Of a stretch of DNA of 64,000 nt, positions 28,403 through 37,396 are shown one piece after another. Under the pieces are notes generated by a model. The model was not told the origin of the DNA. It saw only the letters and a program-made list of their open reading frames with translations, and made no database searches. The stretch's first letter is position 1, and each line of letters starts with the position of its first letter. Source of the stretch: Natronohydrobacter thiooxidans (lineage in GTDB: Bacteria; Pseudomonadota; Alphaproteobacteria; Rhodobacterales; Rhodobacteraceae); the NCBI RefSeq assembly GCF_001884735.1, contig NZ_MJAP01000034.1:496001-560000 (forward strand), in the 5' to 3' direction. The translations under genes were made by a program, and so were the position numbers.

Positions 28403-30010
28403 ATGAGCCTCTGGAGCGAGCTTGCGAAACACCAGCGCGCCGGTGAAGGGCGCCATATTCTGGATCTGTTCGAGGATGCGGGCCGGGCGGCGGATTTCAC
28501 GGCCACGGCAGGCGAGATGCGGCTCGATTATTCCAAGACGAATATCGATGCGCGGGCGCGGGAGTTGCTGGTGGCGCTGGCCGAGGAAAGCGGCGTCGCG
28601 GCAGCGCGTGATGCGATGTTCTCGGGCGCGAAGATCAACGAGACCGAGGGGCGCGCGGTGCTGCATGTGGCACAGCGCGCGGGCGATGCGGCGGTGATCG
28701 AGGTCGATGGCACTGACGTCATGCCGGAATTGCGTGAGGTGCGGGCGCGGGCCTATGCCTTCGCCGAAGATGTCCGCGCCGGGCGGATTGTCGGGCAGGG
28801 GGGCGCGATCACCGATGTCATCAATATCGGGATCGGCGGATCAGACCTTGGCCCGGCCATGGCGACGCTGGCGCTGGCGCCCTGGCATGACGGGCCGCGG
28901 CTGCATTATGTCTCGAATGTGGATGGCGCGCATATCGCCGATACGCTGAAAGGGCTGAACCCGGAAACCACGCTGGTGATTGTTGCGTCCAAGACCTTCA
29001 CCACCATCGAAACAATGACCAATGCCCGCACCGCGCGGGACTGGATGGCGGGGCTGGTGGCCGATCCGGGGGCGCAATTCGCGGCAGTCTCCACGGCGCG
29101 CGACAAGACCGCCGAATTCGGCATTGCCCCCGAGCGGGTCTTTGGCTTCGCCGATTGGGTCGGCGGGCGCTATTCGGTCTGGGGGCCGATCGGGCTGGGG
29201 CTGATGCTGGCTGTGGGGGCGGCGCGGTTTGAGGAATTTCTGGCGGGTGCGCGGGCGATGGATCAGCATTTCTGCGCGGCGGAATTTGCGCAGAACCTGC
29301 CGGTTCTGCTGGCGCTGGTGGGCATCTGGCACAATCAGATCTGCGGCCATGCCACCCGCGCGGTGCTACCCTATGACCAGCGCCTTGCCCGGCTGCCCGC
29401 CTATCTGCAGCAGCTGGAGATGGAGAGCAACGGCAAGCGCGTCGCCATGGACGGGCGCGATCTGGAGCGCCAGTCCGGGCCGGTGGTCTGGGGCGAGCCG
29501 GGCACCAATGGCCAGCATGCGTTTTATCAGCTGATCCATCAGGGCACGCGGGTTGTGCCCTGCGAATTTCTGCTGGCGGCGAAGGGGCATGAGCCCGATC
29601 TGGCGCATCAGCATCAGCTTCTGGCCGCGAATTGCCTTGCGCAATCCGAGGCGCTGCTCCGGGGCCGCTCGCTGGAGGAAGCGCGCGCGATCATGGCAGC
29701 GAAAGGGCTGGACGGCGCCGAGCTTGACCGGCAGGCGCGGCATCGGGTGTTTCCCGGCAACCGCCCTTCGACCACGCTGATCTATCCGCAGCTGACGCCC
29801 TTCACGCTGGGGCAGATCCTCGCGCTTTATGAGCACCGGGTCTTTGTCGAAGGGGTGATCCTTGGCATCAATTCCTTCGATCAATGGGGGGTGGAGCTGG
29901 GCAAGGAACTGGCCACGGCGCTGGGGCCGGTGATCGCGGGGGCGGATGCGTCCGAGAAGGACCCCTCGACGCGGGCGCTGGTCGCCTATCTGCGCGCGCA
30001 TCAGGACTGA
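28403..30010 (+). CDS. pgi: Glucose-6-phosphate isomerase
   Basis: Pgi interconverts glucose 6-phosphate and fructose 6-phosphate; together with Zwf it recycles fructose 6-phosphate into the Entner-Doudoroff route. The 535 residues contain [42 protein letters not shown], the catalytic region [28 protein letters not shown] and [13 protein letters not shown] 28403 follows GAAGGG. It is the third gene of the zwf operon and ends at a strong bidirectional terminator. Confidence 0.98.
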   Translation: MSLWSELAKHQRAGEGRHILDLFEDAGRAADFTATAGEMRLDYSKTNIDARARELLVALAEESGVAAARDAMFSGAKINETEGRAVLHVAQRAGDAAVIEVDGTDVMPELREVRARAYAFAEDVRAGRIVGQGGAITDVINIGIGGSDLGPAMATLALAPWHDGPRLHYVSNVDGAHIADTLKGLNPETTLVIVASKTFTTIETMTNARTARDWMAGLVADPGAQFAAVSTARDKTAEFGIAPERVFGFADWVGGRYSVWGPIGLGLMLAVGAARFEEFLAGARAMDQHFCAAEFAQNLPVLLALVGIWHNQICGHATRAVLPYDQRLARLPAYLQQLEMESNGKRVAMDGRDLERQSGPVVWGEPGTNGQHAFYQLIHQGTRVVPCEFLLAAKGHEPDLAHQHQLLAANCLAQSEALLRGRSLEEARAIMAAKGLDGAELDRQARHRVFPGNRPSTTLIYPQLTPFTLGQILALYEHRVFVEGVILGINSFDQWGVELGKELATALGPVIAGADASEKDPSTRALVAYLRAHQD

Positions 30011-30030
30011 GCGCCCGGCAGCGCGCATGA

Positions 30031-30057
30031 AAAAGCCCCGCGCGATGCGGGGCTTTT
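30031..30057. terminator. Bidirectional intrinsic terminator
   Basis: An eleven-pair stem AAAAGCCCCGC/GCGGGGCTTTT with a five-base loop has T-runs on both strands. It ends pgi on the plus strand and the convergent lipoprotein gene (stop at 30076) on the minus strand. Confidence 0.85.
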
Positions 30058-30075
30058 ATCGTTCTGGCGTGCGGG

Positions 30076-30654
30076 TCAGAAGCGCAGGATCGTCTCGAAA
30101 TCGCCGATCCGGTCCTCGGCCGGGGCGATCAGATCATCCACGCCCATGCGGATCGTGGCCGAAGTGCCATCCTCGGAAATCGTGCCGGTGGAGCTTTCGA
30201 TCTCGCGGCCCTTGACGGTGAAACTGACCGACATGCCCGCGAACATCTGACGCATCATTGCCAGCATCTGCGGGTCATCGCCCATCTCGTCCATGCCCTC
30301 ATCCATCGAGGCGAGCGGCAGCAAGGCGCGGGTGCGGTTTTCGCCCAGATAGGTCAGTTCGCCCTGAACATCGGCGGGCGAGTCGCCGCTGGCCTCGGCA
30401 GGCATGATCTCGGCATAGGTGCCGGTCTTGTCGAAATCACAGCGCGCATGGGTGTCGGTCAGGGTCAGCGTGCCGCCTTCCTCTTCGGTGCAGAAACTGG
30501 CATCGCCGCCCGACATGTCGAACATCTGGCGCTCCATCTGCATGTATCCGGTGACGCGCGCCTCATCCTCGCCCAGAACCTCGATGGTCATATCGACCTC
30601 GACACAGGCTGCGAGGGCAAGAGCGGCGGGCAGGGTGATCAGAAGGGCGCGCAT
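30076..30654 (-). CDS. Hypothetical lipoprotein
   Basis: A 192-residue lipoprotein with signal peptide and lipobox ALAAC (lipid on Cys17, then VEVDMTIEVLGEDEARVTGYM). Two further cysteines (SFCTEEE and ARCDFDK) could form a disulfide. It resembles LppM-like small lipoproteins with a beta-rich body and repeated D/E/M-rich stretches. Function unknown. ATG 30654 precedes the signal peptide; an earlier start would give an untypical N-terminus. It is downstream of the sulfur-transport genes on the same strand, 69 bases after the 57-residue gene, and may share their transcript. Confidence 0.8.
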   Translation of the reverse strand: MRALLITLPAALALAACVEVDMTIEVLGEDEARVTGYMQMERQMFDMSGGDASFCTEEEGGTLTLTDTHARCDFDKTGTYAEIMPAEASGDSPADVQGELTYLGENRTRALLPLASMDEGMDEMGDDPQMLAMMRQMFAGMSVSFTVKGREIESSTGTISEDGTSATIRMGVDDLIAPAEDRIGDFETILRF

Positions 30655-30723
30655 GGCAGGGACTCCGGTATCTGGGTGCCCGACCAGCAAAACAGAAATG
30701 CGCGCCTCCCGCCAGAGGCTTTC

Positions 30724-30897
30724 TCAGCTTCCGGTACAATGCGCCCCGGTCGGTGCCGCGCCAGAGCCCAGCGCAAAGGCCGGGGGCGCGGTGAAGAGAT
30801 CGGGCGCGCCCGTGGAGGCGAGATCGAGCGCGAGGATGGCGGTCATCATCGCCAGCGCCAGCAGGGCGACAATCGGACGGGAGAGGCGCGCGCTCAT
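30724..30897 (-). CDS. 57-residue exported or membrane protein coupled to YeeE-like gene
   Basis: A very small protein with one hydrophobic helix (PIVALLALAMMTAILALDLA) and a tail rich in Ala, Gly and Pro with a single cysteine near the end (GAHCTGS). Its ATG overlaps the transporter stop by four bases (ATGA), strong support for translation. It could be a single-pass membrane subunit or a secreted peptide. It lies in the transporter-rhodanese sulfur cluster, so a link to sulfur handling through Cys is possible but unproven. Confidence 0.6.
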   Translation of the reverse strand: MSARLSRPIVALLALAMMTAILALDLASTGAPDLFTAPPAFALGSGAAPTGAHCTGS

Positions 30898-32009
30898 GCA
30901 TAGGCTCCTTTCACGCTTGCGGGGCGCAGCAGAACGGGCCGCAGGCGGATGCCGAAGCTGGAGCCTGCGAAAGCCGCGAGCAGCCAGACCCAGCCATGCA
31001 GCGAGCCGGTCGAGATGCCGCTGAAGAAGGCGCCGACATTGCAGCCGAATGCCATGCGCGCCGAATAGCCCAGGATCAGCCCCGCCGCCAGCACCGCGCC
31101 GTAGGATGCCAGTGTCAGCGCCTGGGTCTGCGCACCGGGATCGGCGCGCCAGCGCATCACCGCGAAAGCGCCGATCAGCAGGCCGATATTCGTCAGCGAC
31201 GTGACATCGGTCAGGATGGATTCGGTCAGCCGCGTGGCATTGCCCTCGGCGGCCCAGAAGGCGGTCGCGCCCAGATCCATGCCCCCTGCCTGCGCAATTT
31301 TCGCGCCCCAGAGGCCCAGACCATAGACAATCCCCCAAGGCTGGCCTGCGATCACCAGATTGGCCAGCGCCAGCGCCGCGATCAGCGCGGCTGCGATCCA
31401 CAAGCGGCGCGGCGGCATGCGCTTGCCCGGCGCGGCGCGGGCAAGGGTGAGACCGGCGACAAGCGCCAGCCCCGCCAGGGTGACGATCAGCCCCAGATTT
31501 GCGCCGAAGAACCCTTGCAGCGAATAGACCGGCAGCGATCCGAGCGCGGTCCACCAGCCCAGATGCAGGGAACCCGCGAAACTGCCGCCGATGAAACCCG
31601 CAAGCGCGATCAGCCCCACCAGATTGCCGCTGCCCGCATTCACGAGCGTGCCCGAGCCGCAGCCCATTACCAGTTGCATCATCGCGCCGAAGACAAAAGC
31701 GCCAAGGATCATGCCGATGCCCACAGGGGCATGGGCCGGAGCCAGTTCACCGGCATTGGCTGCAAGAAGCGGGAAGGCCACCACGGCGACCAGCGCGATG
31801 GCGATGAGTTGCGCGAGCAGCCCGCGCCCGTCGCGATCGGTGACGATCATCCGCCAGGGGCCTGCGAAGCCGAAGCGCAGCCCTTCCAGCACAAGGCCGA
31901 AGCCCAGCCCGACCATGACCAGAAGCCCCGCGCGGGGGCCTGCCATGACGAAGGCAAACAGCGTGAAGCCAAGAGCGACCAGCAGAACCGAGGCGCGGCG
32001 CAGGAACAT
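30894..32009 (-). CDS. YeeE/YedE-family transporter (TsuA-like thiosulfate uptake)
   Basis: A 371-residue polytopic membrane protein with the duplicated YeeE/YedE fold. The conserved cysteine motifs VMGCGSGTLVNAGSGN and MAFGCNVGAFFSGIS are the hallmark of TsuA, which passes thiosulfate through the membrane along these cysteines. ATG 32009 gives a start directly before the first helix. Upstream on the same strand is a periplasmic rhodanese, and the stop overlaps a 57-residue gene, so this is a sulfur-acquisition operon. Transport of another sulfur species is possible. Confidence 0.88.
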   Translation of the reverse strand: MFLRRASVLLVALGFTLFAFVMAGPRAGLLVMVGLGFGLVLEGLRFGFAGPWRMIVTDRDGRGLLAQLIAIALVAVVAFPLLAANAGELAPAHAPVGIGMILGAFVFGAMMQLVMGCGSGTLVNAGSGNLVGLIALAGFIGGSFAGSLHLGWWTALGSLPVYSLQGFFGANLGLIVTLAGLALVAGLTLARAAPGKRMPPRRLWIAAALIAALALANLVIAGQPWGIVYGLGLWGAKIAQAGGMDLGATAFWAAEGNATRLTESILTDVTSLTNIGLLIGAFAVMRWRADPGAQTQALTLASYGAVLAAGLILGYSARMAFGCNVGAFFSGISTGSLHGWVWLLAAFAGSSFGIRLRPVLLRPASVKGAYA

Positions 32010-32035
32010 GGGGCGGGCCCTTTCGTGAAACGCAG

Positions 32036-32090
32036 GCCGCGCGCCGGAAAAGCGCGCGGCGTTATTGAGTATTTGAGGCAAGAAAATGAA
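32036..32090 (+). repeat. Hairpin plus GAGTATTT element, copy 2
   Basis: A nine-pair stem GCCGCGCGC/GCGCGCGGC (32036-32060) is followed by GTTATT and GAGTATTTGAGGCAAGA plus AAATGAA. It lies between the rhodanese and transporter genes, but on the strand opposite to them, where no gene ends, so it is not simply a terminator of a plus-strand gene. Confidence 0.6.
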
Positions 32091-32118
32091 CTGCCGCAGC
32101 TTCGCGTGCAAGCCCGTG

Positions 32119-33051
32119 TCAGAACAGCCCTTCGACCCAGCGCAGCGTCGAGCGCCACAGATAGGCGATCCGGCCCGGTTCATTGTCGGTCTCATGGCCG
32201 TGAATCGAGTATTCCGCCATCGACTCGGCATAGAGGCGGGTATTCTCGATCCCGGCCAATTCGCTGAGGGCAAACCAGTTCAGCGCGGCCCAATGACCGG
32301 TATTGCAGAATGACACGGTGATCGGGGCATCGATCAGGCCCTTGGCTTCGGCAATCTCGCGGGCGCGTTCGGGGCTGACAAGGCGGGTGCCTTCGAAGAA
32401 ATCACTATATTCCAGATTCTCCGCGCCGCGCACTGTGCCGGGGCGGGCGATGGACCAGGTGATGCCCTCGAAAAAGCCCTTGGGGCGGCTGTCGAGGAGC
32501 CGCGCCTCACCGGAGGCCGCGAGTTCGGCAACTTCCGAGGTCGAGATATACCATTCATCGGTCCATTCGGCCATAAAGCCGCTTTCCGCGATCTCGGTGG
32601 GTGTGGTCGAGACCGGAAGCTGCGCCTCTTGCCAGGCCGCAAAGCCGCCGTTCAGCAGCGCCAGATCCTGAACGCCCAGCGATTTCAGCGTCCAGTAGAC
32701 GCGGGCGGCGGTGCCCATATCGGTCTGGTCAGCGCCGGAATGGACCAGCACGACCGGCGTGTCCTCATCCACGCCCACGCGCGCGGCTTCCAGCTCATAT
32801 TCCAGTTCCGGCAGCAGCGCGCCGGGGTTGGACGGACCACCGCGCCATTTTTCATAGGGCGAGAAGGCCGCGCCCGGAATATGGCCCGCCGCGAAATCGC
32901 CGCTGACATGGATGACGCGCACCGAAGGATCGGCCTCCAGGATGGCGGCGAGTTCAGCGGGTTCCAAGAGCGGGCTCCAGCCTTGCGGGGTGGCCAGCGC
33001 GAGCGAGGGCAGGGCGATCAGTGACAGGGTAAGGGCCGTGTTGCGCAGCAT
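32119..33051 (-). CDS. Periplasmic sulfurtransferase with two rhodanese domains
   Basis: A 310-residue exported protein: signal peptide of about 20 residues (SLIALPSLALA), then a first rhodanese domain in which the active site is VHSGADQTDMG without cysteine, and a second domain with the catalytic Cys249 in VSFCNTGHWAALN. Such proteins move sulfane sulfur between thiosulfate-like donors and acceptors in the periplasm. The neighbouring TsuA-like transporter and small protein make a thiosulfate-handling operon likely. ATG 33051 has AAGGAG upstream; the frame extends further without homology. Confidence 0.9.
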   Translation of the reverse strand: MLRNTALTLSLIALPSLALATPQGWSPLLEPAELAAILEADPSVRVIHVSGDFAAGHIPGAAFSPYEKWRGGPSNPGALLPELEYELEAARVGVDEDTPVVLVHSGADQTDMGTAARVYWTLKSLGVQDLALLNGGFAAWQEAQLPVSTTPTEIAESGFMAEWTDEWYISTSEVAELAASGEARLLDSRPKGFFEGITWSIARPGTVRGAENLEYSDFFEGTRLVSPERAREIAEAKGLIDAPITVSFCNTGHWAALNWFALSELAGIENTRLYAESMAEYSIHGHETDNEPGRIAYLWRSTLRWVEGLF

Positions 33052-33405
33052 GGCAATGCTCCTTGAGCGGGAGGGGAGGTGTGCTTGCCGATCACCTAGT
33101 GGGGGTGTGCTGGTGTGACAAGCCTTGGCCCCCTCGCGGCGCGGGCGGGCGCGCAAACCCTGTTCCGGTGCAGCGGGGGCGCTGCGAAACCCGGTCTGCC
33201 TGTGGGCTGGCAATGGGGAAAACGTCCCGAGCCGGGGCAATTCGACTTAGAAATATTTACTTATTCGCATGCATCTTGGGCTGGCGCGGAAATCTGTTCC
33301 ATCTGAAGGTCGGGCCCTGGATCCTGACATCGTCGTGCTGTCCCTTGTCAATCGCCCCCCGGCGCTTTAGCTGGCAGCATCAGCCATGCAAAGGGGGCAT
33401 TCGCG
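33052..33405. other. Intergenic region between rhodanese and SseB-like genes
   Basis: A 354-base divergent intergenic region without a credible gene. It contains a short AT-rich patch near 33240-33275 (TTAGAAATATTTACTTATTC) that may serve as a promoter for one of the flanking genes, and a weak promoter candidate at 33345-33373 facing the SseB-like gene. Confidence 0.6.
33345..33373 (+). promoter_or_regulatory. Promoter candidate for SseB-like gene
   Basis: TTGTCA (33345-33350) and TAGCTG (33368-33373) with 17-base spacing, 33 bases before the start codon. The -10 box is weak, so this is tentative. Confidence 0.35.
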
Positions 33406-34179
33406 ATGGCAGAGACAGCGCTGGACCGGGCATGGATGGCATCCGAGGCTGCGCCGGAGGATCACGCGCTGCGGCTGGGTTTCTATGCCCGTCTGGTCGA
33501 AGGCGAGGTTTTCCTGCTGCTGGAGGAAGAGCCGCAGGGCGATCAGATCCGGCCCAAACTGTTCGAGCTGGAAGATGGCCCGATCCTGCTGGCCTTTGAT
33601 CTGGAAGCGCGGCTGACCGAGTTTACCGGCCTGCCCGCGCCCTATGCCGCCATGCCGGGGCGGGTGCTGGTCGAGATGCTGGCGGGCAAGGGGACCGGGC
33701 TGGGGATCAATCTGGGGGTTGCGCCCTCGTCGCGCCTGTTGCCGCCCGAGATCCTCGACTGGCTGGCACAAACCCTGTCCGAGCGCCCGCAGGAGCTGAC
33801 CTCGCGCATCACCGGGATGCATCCGCCGAAAGGCTTGCCCGAGGCGCTGCTTCTGGCGCTGGACCAGCGCCTGGCGCGGATGGAAGGGCTGGCGCGCATG
33901 GCCTATCTGGTGGGCACCAGCCATGAGAGCGGCGCGCGCGGGCATCTGCTGGCCTTTGTCGATGCCGCGCCGGGGGCCGAGGCCGCGCTGGCGCGGGCAG
34001 TGCAGGGCGCGCTCAGTTTTTCCGGCGTTGAGGCGGCGCTGCTGGATGTCACTTTCCTGAGCGCCGAGGATGGCCGCGCAGCGGATTGCGCGAAGCTGGG
34101 CCTGCGCTTTGATCTGCCGCAACCGGAAGCCGCGCCCGCGCCCGGCAATGACCCCCGGCGCCCGCCGCGTCTGCGTTAA
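33406..34179 (+). CDS. SseB-family protein
   Basis: A 257-residue soluble protein with the SseB N-terminal domain: the segments HALRLGFYARLVEGEVFLLLEEEP and PILLAFDLEARLTEF match that family (quoted in parts of the usual length), and the remaining half is alanine- and leucine-rich. SseB was first linked to enhanced serine sensitivity; the biochemical role of stand-alone SseB domains is unknown. ATG 33406 has AAGGGGG upstream. It is probably single-gene, with a different type of hydrolase gene 100 bases downstream. Confidence 0.82.
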   Translation: MAETALDRAWMASEAAPEDHALRLGFYARLVEGEVFLLLEEEPQGDQIRPKLFELEDGPILLAFDLEARLTEFTGLPAPYAAMPGRVLVEMLAGKGTGLGINLGVAPSSRLLPPEILDWLAQTLSERPQELTSRITGMHPPKGLPEALLLALDQRLARMEGLARMAYLVGTSHESGARGHLLAFVDAAPGAEAALARAVQGALSFSGVEAALLDVTFLSAEDGRAADCAKLGLRFDLPQPEAAPAPGNDPRRPPRLR

Positions 34180-34278
34180 GACGACAATTTTATCCATCGG
34201 ACCGCATTGTTCATTTTTTTGCCAGTATTGAATGCATATCTTTTAAGAATGTAGCAGTTGAAGAAGGGCGTCCTGGCA

Positions 34279-35127
34279 ATGGGACATGGGTTCGGAACAT
34301 GGCTTGGCAGGTTTCTGGAGGCCGAGAGCGCCGAGTTCCAGCCCTATATGCCTGTCGATTTCGACAAGCTGGCCCGCGCCATGCGTATTGGCGATGTGCT
34401 GCTGGTCGAGGGGCGCGCGCGGATCTCGACTGCGATCAAATATCTGACCCAAAGCACCTGGTCGCATGCCGCACTCTATGTCGGCGATATGGTCGAAGGC
34501 TATGAGGGCGGCGCGCTGATCGAGGTGACGCTGCAAGGCGGCTGCAATGTGGTGCCGCTGTCGAAATACGCCAAGCATAACACGCGGATCTGCCGCGCCG
34601 ACGGCCTGTCTGAATCCGAGCGTCACAAGGTCGCGCGGTTCATGATCGACCGGGTGGGCTATAGTTACGATCTGCGCAATATCTTCGATCTCCTGCGCTA
34701 TCTGCTGCCCACGCCGCCGGTGCCGATCCGCTTTCGCCGCCGCTTGCTGGCTTTCGGCTCGGGCGATCCGACCAAGGCGATCTGTTCGTCGATGATCGCG
34801 CAGGCATTTCAGTCGGTGGGCTATCCGATCCTGCCCGACGTCCGGACATCCAAATCCAAGGGCAATCCCTATTCGCGCCGCGAGGTCTGGCATATCCGGC
34901 ATCATTCGCTCTATGCACCGCGCGATTTCGACCTCTCGCCCTATTTCGATGTCATCAAACCCCTGACCCAGCGCGGGTTTGACCCCAGCGAAATCGTCTG
35001 GTCGCCGCCCGAGGAAGAGGCGGAGGAGCTGCCGCCGCCTGAGAAACCGAGCCTGATGGCGAGGTTTGGGGTTGCAAATGCTTGGGGTAAAATGATACCT
35101 AATTCGTATCGTGCTGATTTGCATTAG
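34279..35127 (+). CDS. YiiX-like permuted papain-fold cysteine hydrolase
   Basis: A 282-residue member of the circularly permuted NlpC/P60-like (YiiX/YebB) group. The histidine comes first, His63 in TWSHAALYVG, followed by acidic residues (LIEVTLQG), and the nucleophile Cys169 is in AICSSMIAQAF. IGDVLLVEGRARIS is the family-typical early strand. The substrates are thought to be amide or acyl bonds in lipids or peptidoglycan; here unknown. ATG 34279 is preferred, with GAAGGG upstream; a TTG at 34258 is possible. The C-terminus is acidic and proline-rich. Confidence 0.85.
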   Translation: MGHGFGTWLGRFLEAESAEFQPYMPVDFDKLARAMRIGDVLLVEGRARISTAIKYLTQSTWSHAALYVGDMVEGYEGGALIEVTLQGGCNVVPLSKYAKHNTRICRADGLSESERHKVARFMIDRVGYSYDLRNIFDLLRYLLPTPPVPIRFRRRLLAFGSGDPTKAICSSMIAQAFQSVGYPILPDVRTSKSKGNPYSRREVWHIRHHSLYAPRDFDLSPYFDVIKPLTQRGFDPSEIVWSPPEEEAEELPPPEKPSLMARFGVANAWGKMIPNSYRADLH

Positions 35128-35147
35128 TTTTTTGTGATGTTTCTCGC

Positions 35148-35175
35148 TTGACCTGCGCCGCAGATAGGTTAGAAA
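35148..35175 (+). promoter_or_regulatory. Promoter of rplM-rpsI
   Basis: TTGACC (35148-35153) and TAGAAA (35170-35175), 16 bases apart, lie about 60 bases before rplM and directly after the preceding gene. The predicted leader of about 50 bases is GC-rich (AGGGCTCCTTTGC) and could hold the usual ribosomal-protein regulation. Confidence 0.55.
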
Positions 35176-35233
35176 CCGCGCCAGACCGCAAGGGCTCCTT
35201 TGCGGGCAGATTCAATTGTCTCAGGGTCTCATC

Positions 35234-35695
35234 ATGAAAACCTACTCTCTCAAAGCCGGAGAGATCGACAAGAAATGGATCCTGATCGATGCCGAAGGTA
35301 TCGTTCTGGGCCGTCTTGCTTCGATCATCGCCATGCGCCTGCGCGGCAAGCACAAGGCCAGCTTCACCCCGCATATGGATATGGGCGATAATGTCATCGT
35401 CATCAATGCCGACAAGGTTCAGCTGACGGGCAACAAGCGCGCCAAGCCGAATTACTGGCATACCGGCTATCCCGGCGGGATCAAGTCGCGCACCACGGGC
35501 CAGATTCTTGAGGGCAAGTTCCCCGAGCGCGTCGTGATGCAGGCCGTCAAGCGCATGCTGCCCGGCGGGCCGCTGTCGCGCCAGCAGATGACCCATCTTC
35601 GCGTCTATGCGGGCACTGAGCATCCGCATGAAGCACAGCAGCCCGAAGTGCTGGATGTGCGCGCGATGAACAAGAAAAATACGCGGAGTGCATGA
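35234..35695 (+). CDS. rplM: 50S ribosomal protein L13
   Basis: A 153-residue ribosomal protein that binds early in 50S assembly. Family motifs [48 protein letters not shown] and [13 protein letters not shown] are intact. ATG 35234 ([12 protein letters not shown]) is the family start. Its stop overlaps the rpsI start by four bases, the usual rplM-rpsI pair. Confidence 0.98.
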   Translation: MKTYSLKAGEIDKKWILIDAEGIVLGRLASIIAMRLRGKHKASFTPHMDMGDNVIVINADKVQLTGNKRAKPNYWHTGYPGGIKSRTTGQILEGKFPERVVMQAVKRMLPGGPLSRQQMTHLRVYAGTEHPHEAQQPEVLDVRAMNKKNTRSA

Positions 35696-36177
35696 GCATG
35701 GCTGAAGATCTCAAAACCCTCGACGATCTGAAATCCGCGGTCAGCCCGGCAGCCGAAGCTGCACCGGCCCGCGAGCCGGTCCGCGACGAGCTGGGCCGCG
35801 CCTATGCCACCGGCAAGCGCAAGGACGCGATTGCCCGCGTCTGGATCAAGCCGGGTTCCGGCAAGGTCACGGTGAATGGCAAGGAAATGGATGCCTATTT
35901 CGCGCGCCCCGTGCTGCAGATGATCCTGCGCCAGCCGTTTCAGGTGGCCGGTGTCGTCGATCAGTTCGACGTGATGGCCACTGTCGTCGGTGGCGGTCTG
36001 TCCGGTCAGGCCGGTGCGGTGAAGCATGGTATTTCGAAAGCGCTGCAGCTTTACGATCCGTCCTTGCGCGGCGCGCTGAAAGCGGCAGGCTTCCTGACCC
36101 GCGACAGCCGCGTGGTCGAGCGCAAGAAATACGGCAAGGCGAAAGCCCGCCGCAGCTTCCAGTTCTCGAAGCGCTGA
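35692..36177 (+). CDS. rpsI: 30S ribosomal protein S9
   Basis: A 161-residue S9. The body has [34 protein letters not shown], and the basic tail [16 protein letters not shown] that reaches the P-site tRNA. It has an alphaproteobacterial N-terminal extension of about 30 residues rich in Ala and Glu. ATG 35692 overlaps the rplM stop; ATG 35698 is an alternative. A strong terminator follows. Confidence 0.97.
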   Translation: MSMAEDLKTLDDLKSAVSPAAEAAPAREPVRDELGRAYATGKRKDAIARVWIKPGSGKVTVNGKEMDAYFARPVLQMILRQPFQVAGVVDQFDVMATVVGGGLSGQAGAVKHGISKALQLYDPSLRGALKAAGFLTRDSRVVERKKYGKAKARRSFQFSKR

Positions 36178-36198
36178 TCTCTTCGCAACAGGTTATGG

Positions 36199-36229
36199 CC
36201 ATCCGCCCCACGGGGCGGATGGTTTTTTT
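36199..36229 (+). terminator. Intrinsic terminator of rplM-rpsI
   Basis: A ten-pair stem CCATCCGCCC/GGGCGGATGG with a four-base loop is followed by seven T (36223-36229). It begins 21 bases after the rpsI stop. Confidence 0.9.
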
Positions 36230-36289
36230 ATGCCCGCGCGGCGCCAGATGCGCCTTGCCCGACTCAGGCCCCTGCCGCACAGTTCATGC

Positions 36290-36916
36290 ATGAGCGTGCA
36301 CGATGAAAGCTGGCGACCCTATCTTGACCCGGAGGAAGTGATCCTCTGGCAAGGCCGCCCGCGCCCCGGCTGGTCCTGGCGCGCAGGCGAGAATGGCACG
36401 ATCCTGCTTGGCGCTTTCATCCTCGGCTTCCTGATCTTTGCGGTCGCGGACAGCCTTGCTGCAGGTCAATCCGGCCCGATTGGTGGTCTGGTCGTTTTCG
36501 CGCTCATCGCTCTGGTGATCGGCGCATCCGGGCCCTTGGCCATGGCCGTCATCCGTCAGGGCACATGGTACACGCTGACCGACCGGCGCGCGCTGATCGC
36601 GCATTGGCCAACCGTTGCCGGGATCACGCTCTATCGCGGTGTGGATTGCTACCCGATCACCGAAGTCGCGCTTGTTCCGGCCGATCTGCGCGGAATGCAG
36701 ACCGTGCAGGTCGCGCGCCTCAGCAACCGCTATACGTTCCATGACGGCTGGCGCTATGCGGGCGGCAGGGGGCGGGACAGTTCGCAGGGGCGTCACCGTG
36801 ATCCGCCGGTCGGGTTCGAGCGGGTCACGGATGGGCCGCATGTCGCGGAACTCTGCCGTCAGGTGCAGCAGACACGCTGCGGAAAGCTGCCCGACAATCT
36901 GACTCCCACACGCTAA
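36290..36916 (+). CDS. PH-like domain membrane protein
   Basis: A 208-residue protein. The N-terminus DPEEVILWQGRPRPGWSW, two transmembrane helices (about 40-60 and 66-86) and the following strand-rich domain (TWYTLTDRRALIAHW) are typical of bacterial PH-like (YdbT/DUF304-type) proteins. The C-terminus FERVTDGPHVAELCRQV also fits. Such proteins are sometimes mislabelled as carbamoyltransferase; no enzymatic motif is seen. ATG 36290 is chosen from the conserved N-terminus. Confidence 0.82.
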   Translation: MSVHDESWRPYLDPEEVILWQGRPRPGWSWRAGENGTILLGAFILGFLIFAVADSLAAGQSGPIGGLVVFALIALVIGASGPLAMAVIRQGTWYTLTDRRALIAHWPTVAGITLYRGVDCYPITEVALVPADLRGMQTVQVARLSNRYTFHDGWRYAGGRGRDSSQGRHRDPPVGFERVTDGPHVAELCRQVQQTRCGKLPDNLTPTR

Positions 36917-36976
36917 GGGCTTGCCGCGTCTCTGCTTTCCTGCTCTGATCAAGGAAAGAAGCGCAAAGGAGGGGCC

Positions 36977-37393
36977 ATGTATACCCATCTTCTGATCACC
37001 GTCGGCTATCACGAAGGGCAGGATGCGGACCAGTCGCTGAAAATCGCCCGCAAACTTGCCGCCCCCGGCGCGCGAATCACGCTTCTGCATGTGATGGAGC
37101 CCGCGCCGGTTTTCGCGCTCAGCTACCTGCCCGATGGCTGGCGCGAGGATATGCGCAGCGCGATCGAAGCCGATCTGGTGCATCTGGCCGAAGGGCTGGA
37201 GAATGCAGCATCTGTCGTGACCGAGGGCGATGCGGCGCATGAGATTCTGGATTTTGCAGATCTGCAGCAGGTGGATTGCATCGTGATCTCGTCGCACCGT
37301 CCCGGCACGCAAAGCCTGATGCTTGGCTCGACCGCCAGCAAGGTTGTCGGGCGGGCGCAATGCGCCGTCCATGTCGCGCGGCGGCGTGGCTGA
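36977..37393 (+). CDS. Universal stress protein (UspA family)
   Basis: A 138-residue single-domain Usp. The N-terminal strand is THLLITVGYHEG, followed by ARITLLHVMEP, and the C-terminal SSHRPGTQSLMLGSTASKVV resembles the ATP-binding G-2x-G-9x-G(S/T) motif in part. The first serine/threonine phosphorylation region is conserved. The role is general stress survival, details unknown. GGAGGGG lies six bases before ATG 36977. Three bases separate its stop from the nucleosidase start. Confidence 0.92.
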   Translation: MYTHLLITVGYHEGQDADQSLKIARKLAAPGARITLLHVMEPAPVFALSYLPDGWREDMRSAIEADLVHLAEGLENAASVVTEGDAAHEILDFADLQQVDCIVISSHRPGTQSLMLGSTASKVVGRAQCAVHVARRRG

Positions 37394-37396
37394 GCC

